Shown here piece after piece: positions 6,349 to 7,129 of a DNA stretch of 7,129 nucleotides; within the stretch, counting starts at the first letter, position 1, and every line of letters begins with the position of its first letter. A program made the translations under genes and the position numbers. The notes under the pieces are model-generated. The model did not search any database. It was not told the origin of the DNA and worked only from the letters and a program-made list of their open reading frames with translations. The DNA is from Clostridia bacterium (lineage in GTDB: Bacteria; Bacillota; Clostridia; Saccharofermentanales; UBA5734), in contig JAGPFK010000071.1 of the NCBI GenBank assembly GCA_018056585.1, forward strand, positions 1 to 7,129. The letters run 5' to 3'.

Positions 6349-7129
6349 TCAAAACAACAGGTCTTGGTAGGATTGAATCTGATCAACAAGTTTTCGTACT
6401 GTTCGTGCATCCAATCGCTCAATATCCGGGTTTACTTCCATCAAATCGTCACAATAATCTGTACGGCATAACGTTAATTGAAGCTCAAGCGGCATTATTA
6501 CCTTAAAAGGTTGAATATCATGAAGTCGCCTCAGTCCTTCAACAACCGCCATGTAAATACGATTCAACGCCTCTTGTGAGTCCACCGCTTTGGCTTTATT
6601 CCGGCCGACGCCCTGTTTCACCCTGGCTGTAGCAACAGCTCCCAGGAAAGCCACTGCCTCATCACAGGCCGCTTCGTCTCCGCTGACCATAACAAAGGGG
6701 ATATCAAAAGCTCCTGTAAAAGCCGCGCCTTGTGCGATTTCACCGCTGCTGCAACCATTCATCCGATAATCAAACCACTGGATTGAACTCTGCGTGTGAT
6801 CTAAAAAGGCATTTCTTGTACCGGCCATCGCATGGATTCCAATCTCCAGGTAAGCTCCTATCTGCCTGTTCTTGACAACTTCCTGCCATTGGTTGCCATG
6901 AAGTTGTTCTGCGCGAGAATCAAGTTTGTTTGGAATAAAATTCTGGCCGCTACCATGGCCATCAACTACAAAAACACGCTCGACTCCGACGTTCTTCGCC
7001 GCTGCAACCGCTGTATTAACATCCAGCATCAAGCGTTCCAAAGCGTTTTGATAAAACGATGTCTCTGTATTCTGAATCATTTCAATTGAATCAATCCCAC
7101 TAATCCCTTCAAGGTCAGTCATAATCAGT
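6349..7129 (-). CDS. M55 family D-aminopeptidase, DppA-like (N-terminus cut by window edge)
   Basis: Zinc aminopeptidase that removes D-amino acids, such as D-Ala, from short peptides; cytoplasmic in Bacillus subtilis DppA. Numbering from the first Met (7122): DLEGISG (3-9) matches the DMEGISG start of DppA and gives zinc ligands D3 and E5. VVDGHGSG (52-59) supplies H56, IHAMAGT (96-102) supplies H97, and SGEIAQGA (126-133) supplies E128. H109 in LDHTQ corresponds to the catalytic-region His 11 residues after the second ligand in DppA. The spacings agree with DppA to within a few residues, so the active site looks intact. The frame stays open to the window edge (Leu-Ile precede Met1), and those residues would complete the first beta strand, so the true start is probably a few codons beyond 7129. 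DppA is 274 residues; about 259 are seen here. The stop lies 33 nt before the AraC start (15 nt before its alternative TTG), so it is probably in the same operon. Substrate is inferred from family. Confidence 0.9.
   Translation of the reverse strand, partial: LIMTDLEGISGIDSIEMIQNTETSFYQNALERLMLDVNTAVAAAKNVGVERVFVVDGHGSGQNFIPNKLDSRAEQLHGNQWQEVVKNRQIGAYLEIGIHAMAGTRNAFLDHTQSSIQWFDYRMNGCSSGEIAQGAAFTGAFDIPFVMVSGDEAACDEAVAFLGAVATARVKQGVGRNKAKAVDSQEALNRIYMAVVEGLRRLHDIQPFKVIMPLELQLTLCRTDYCDDLMEVNPDIERLDARTVRKLVDQIQSYQDLLF

Noticed and set aside
6334..6360. TATACT before the AraC gene as a -10 promoter
   Set aside because: At 17-nt spacing the upstream hexamer is GACCTG, and TTGAAC is only 6 nt away; neither makes a plausible promoter.
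6349..7129. Creatininase-family amidohydrolase
   Set aside because: The D-x-E-G-I-S-G start and the order and spacing of H56, H97, H109 and E128 fit peptidase family M55 instead.
1..7129. CRISPR array, tRNA, rRNA, insertion sequence or prophage genes
   Set aside because: No spaced repeat array, tRNA-like cloverleaf, transposase or terminal inverted repeats were seen; the window is almost fully coding.

Overview
The window reads as an accessory metabolic stretch from a low-to-moderate-GC Bacillota (Firmicutes) bacterium, probably an anaerobic clostridial or erysipelotrichial lineage. The support is the PBP5/MecA-type penicillin-binding protein, the AGGAGG-like ribosome binding sites, the use of GTG and TTG starts, and an AraC regulator of the Gram-positive carbohydrate-regulator type. 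This is inference from gene families; nothing here fixes a genus.

Every supported gene lies on the minus strand, so transcription runs from the right edge to the left. In transcription order they are: an M55 (DppA-like) D-aminopeptidase cut by the right edge (7129-6349); an AraC-family regulator with a cupin sensor domain (6315-5335); a protein of the URO-D/methyltransferase superfamily that is not HemE (5330-4275); an FAD-dependent oxidoreductase of the FAD_oxidored type (4240-3005); and a 12-helix MFS transporter (2953-1661). Gaps between them are 33, 4, 34 and 51 nt (the first is 15 nt if the upstream TTG start of the regulator is used). No internal terminator or convincing promoter was seen, so they look like one operon whose promoter and first gene(s) lie beyond the right edge.

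After a 170-nt gap with an extended -10 promoter, a 12-bp palindrome and a short direct repeat comes a class B penicillin-binding protein of the low-affinity PBP5/MecA group (1490 to the left edge). It is cut off inside the transpeptidase domain and probably forms its own transcription unit.

A working model: the MFS protein imports or exports a small molecule, the cupin-AraC protein senses it or a product, and the URO-D-like protein with the FAD enzyme carries out a two-step conversion such as methyl or carboxyl removal plus redox. The M55 peptidase would release D-amino acids from peptides. No gene identifies the substrate, so this is a hypothesis. The most unusual details are the URO-D-like protein with a His-Met-His-Ser-Asp-Gly motif in place of the family's usual His-x-Cys site, and the Cys-x2-Cys-x-His-x-His cluster at the sensor pocket of the AraC protein.
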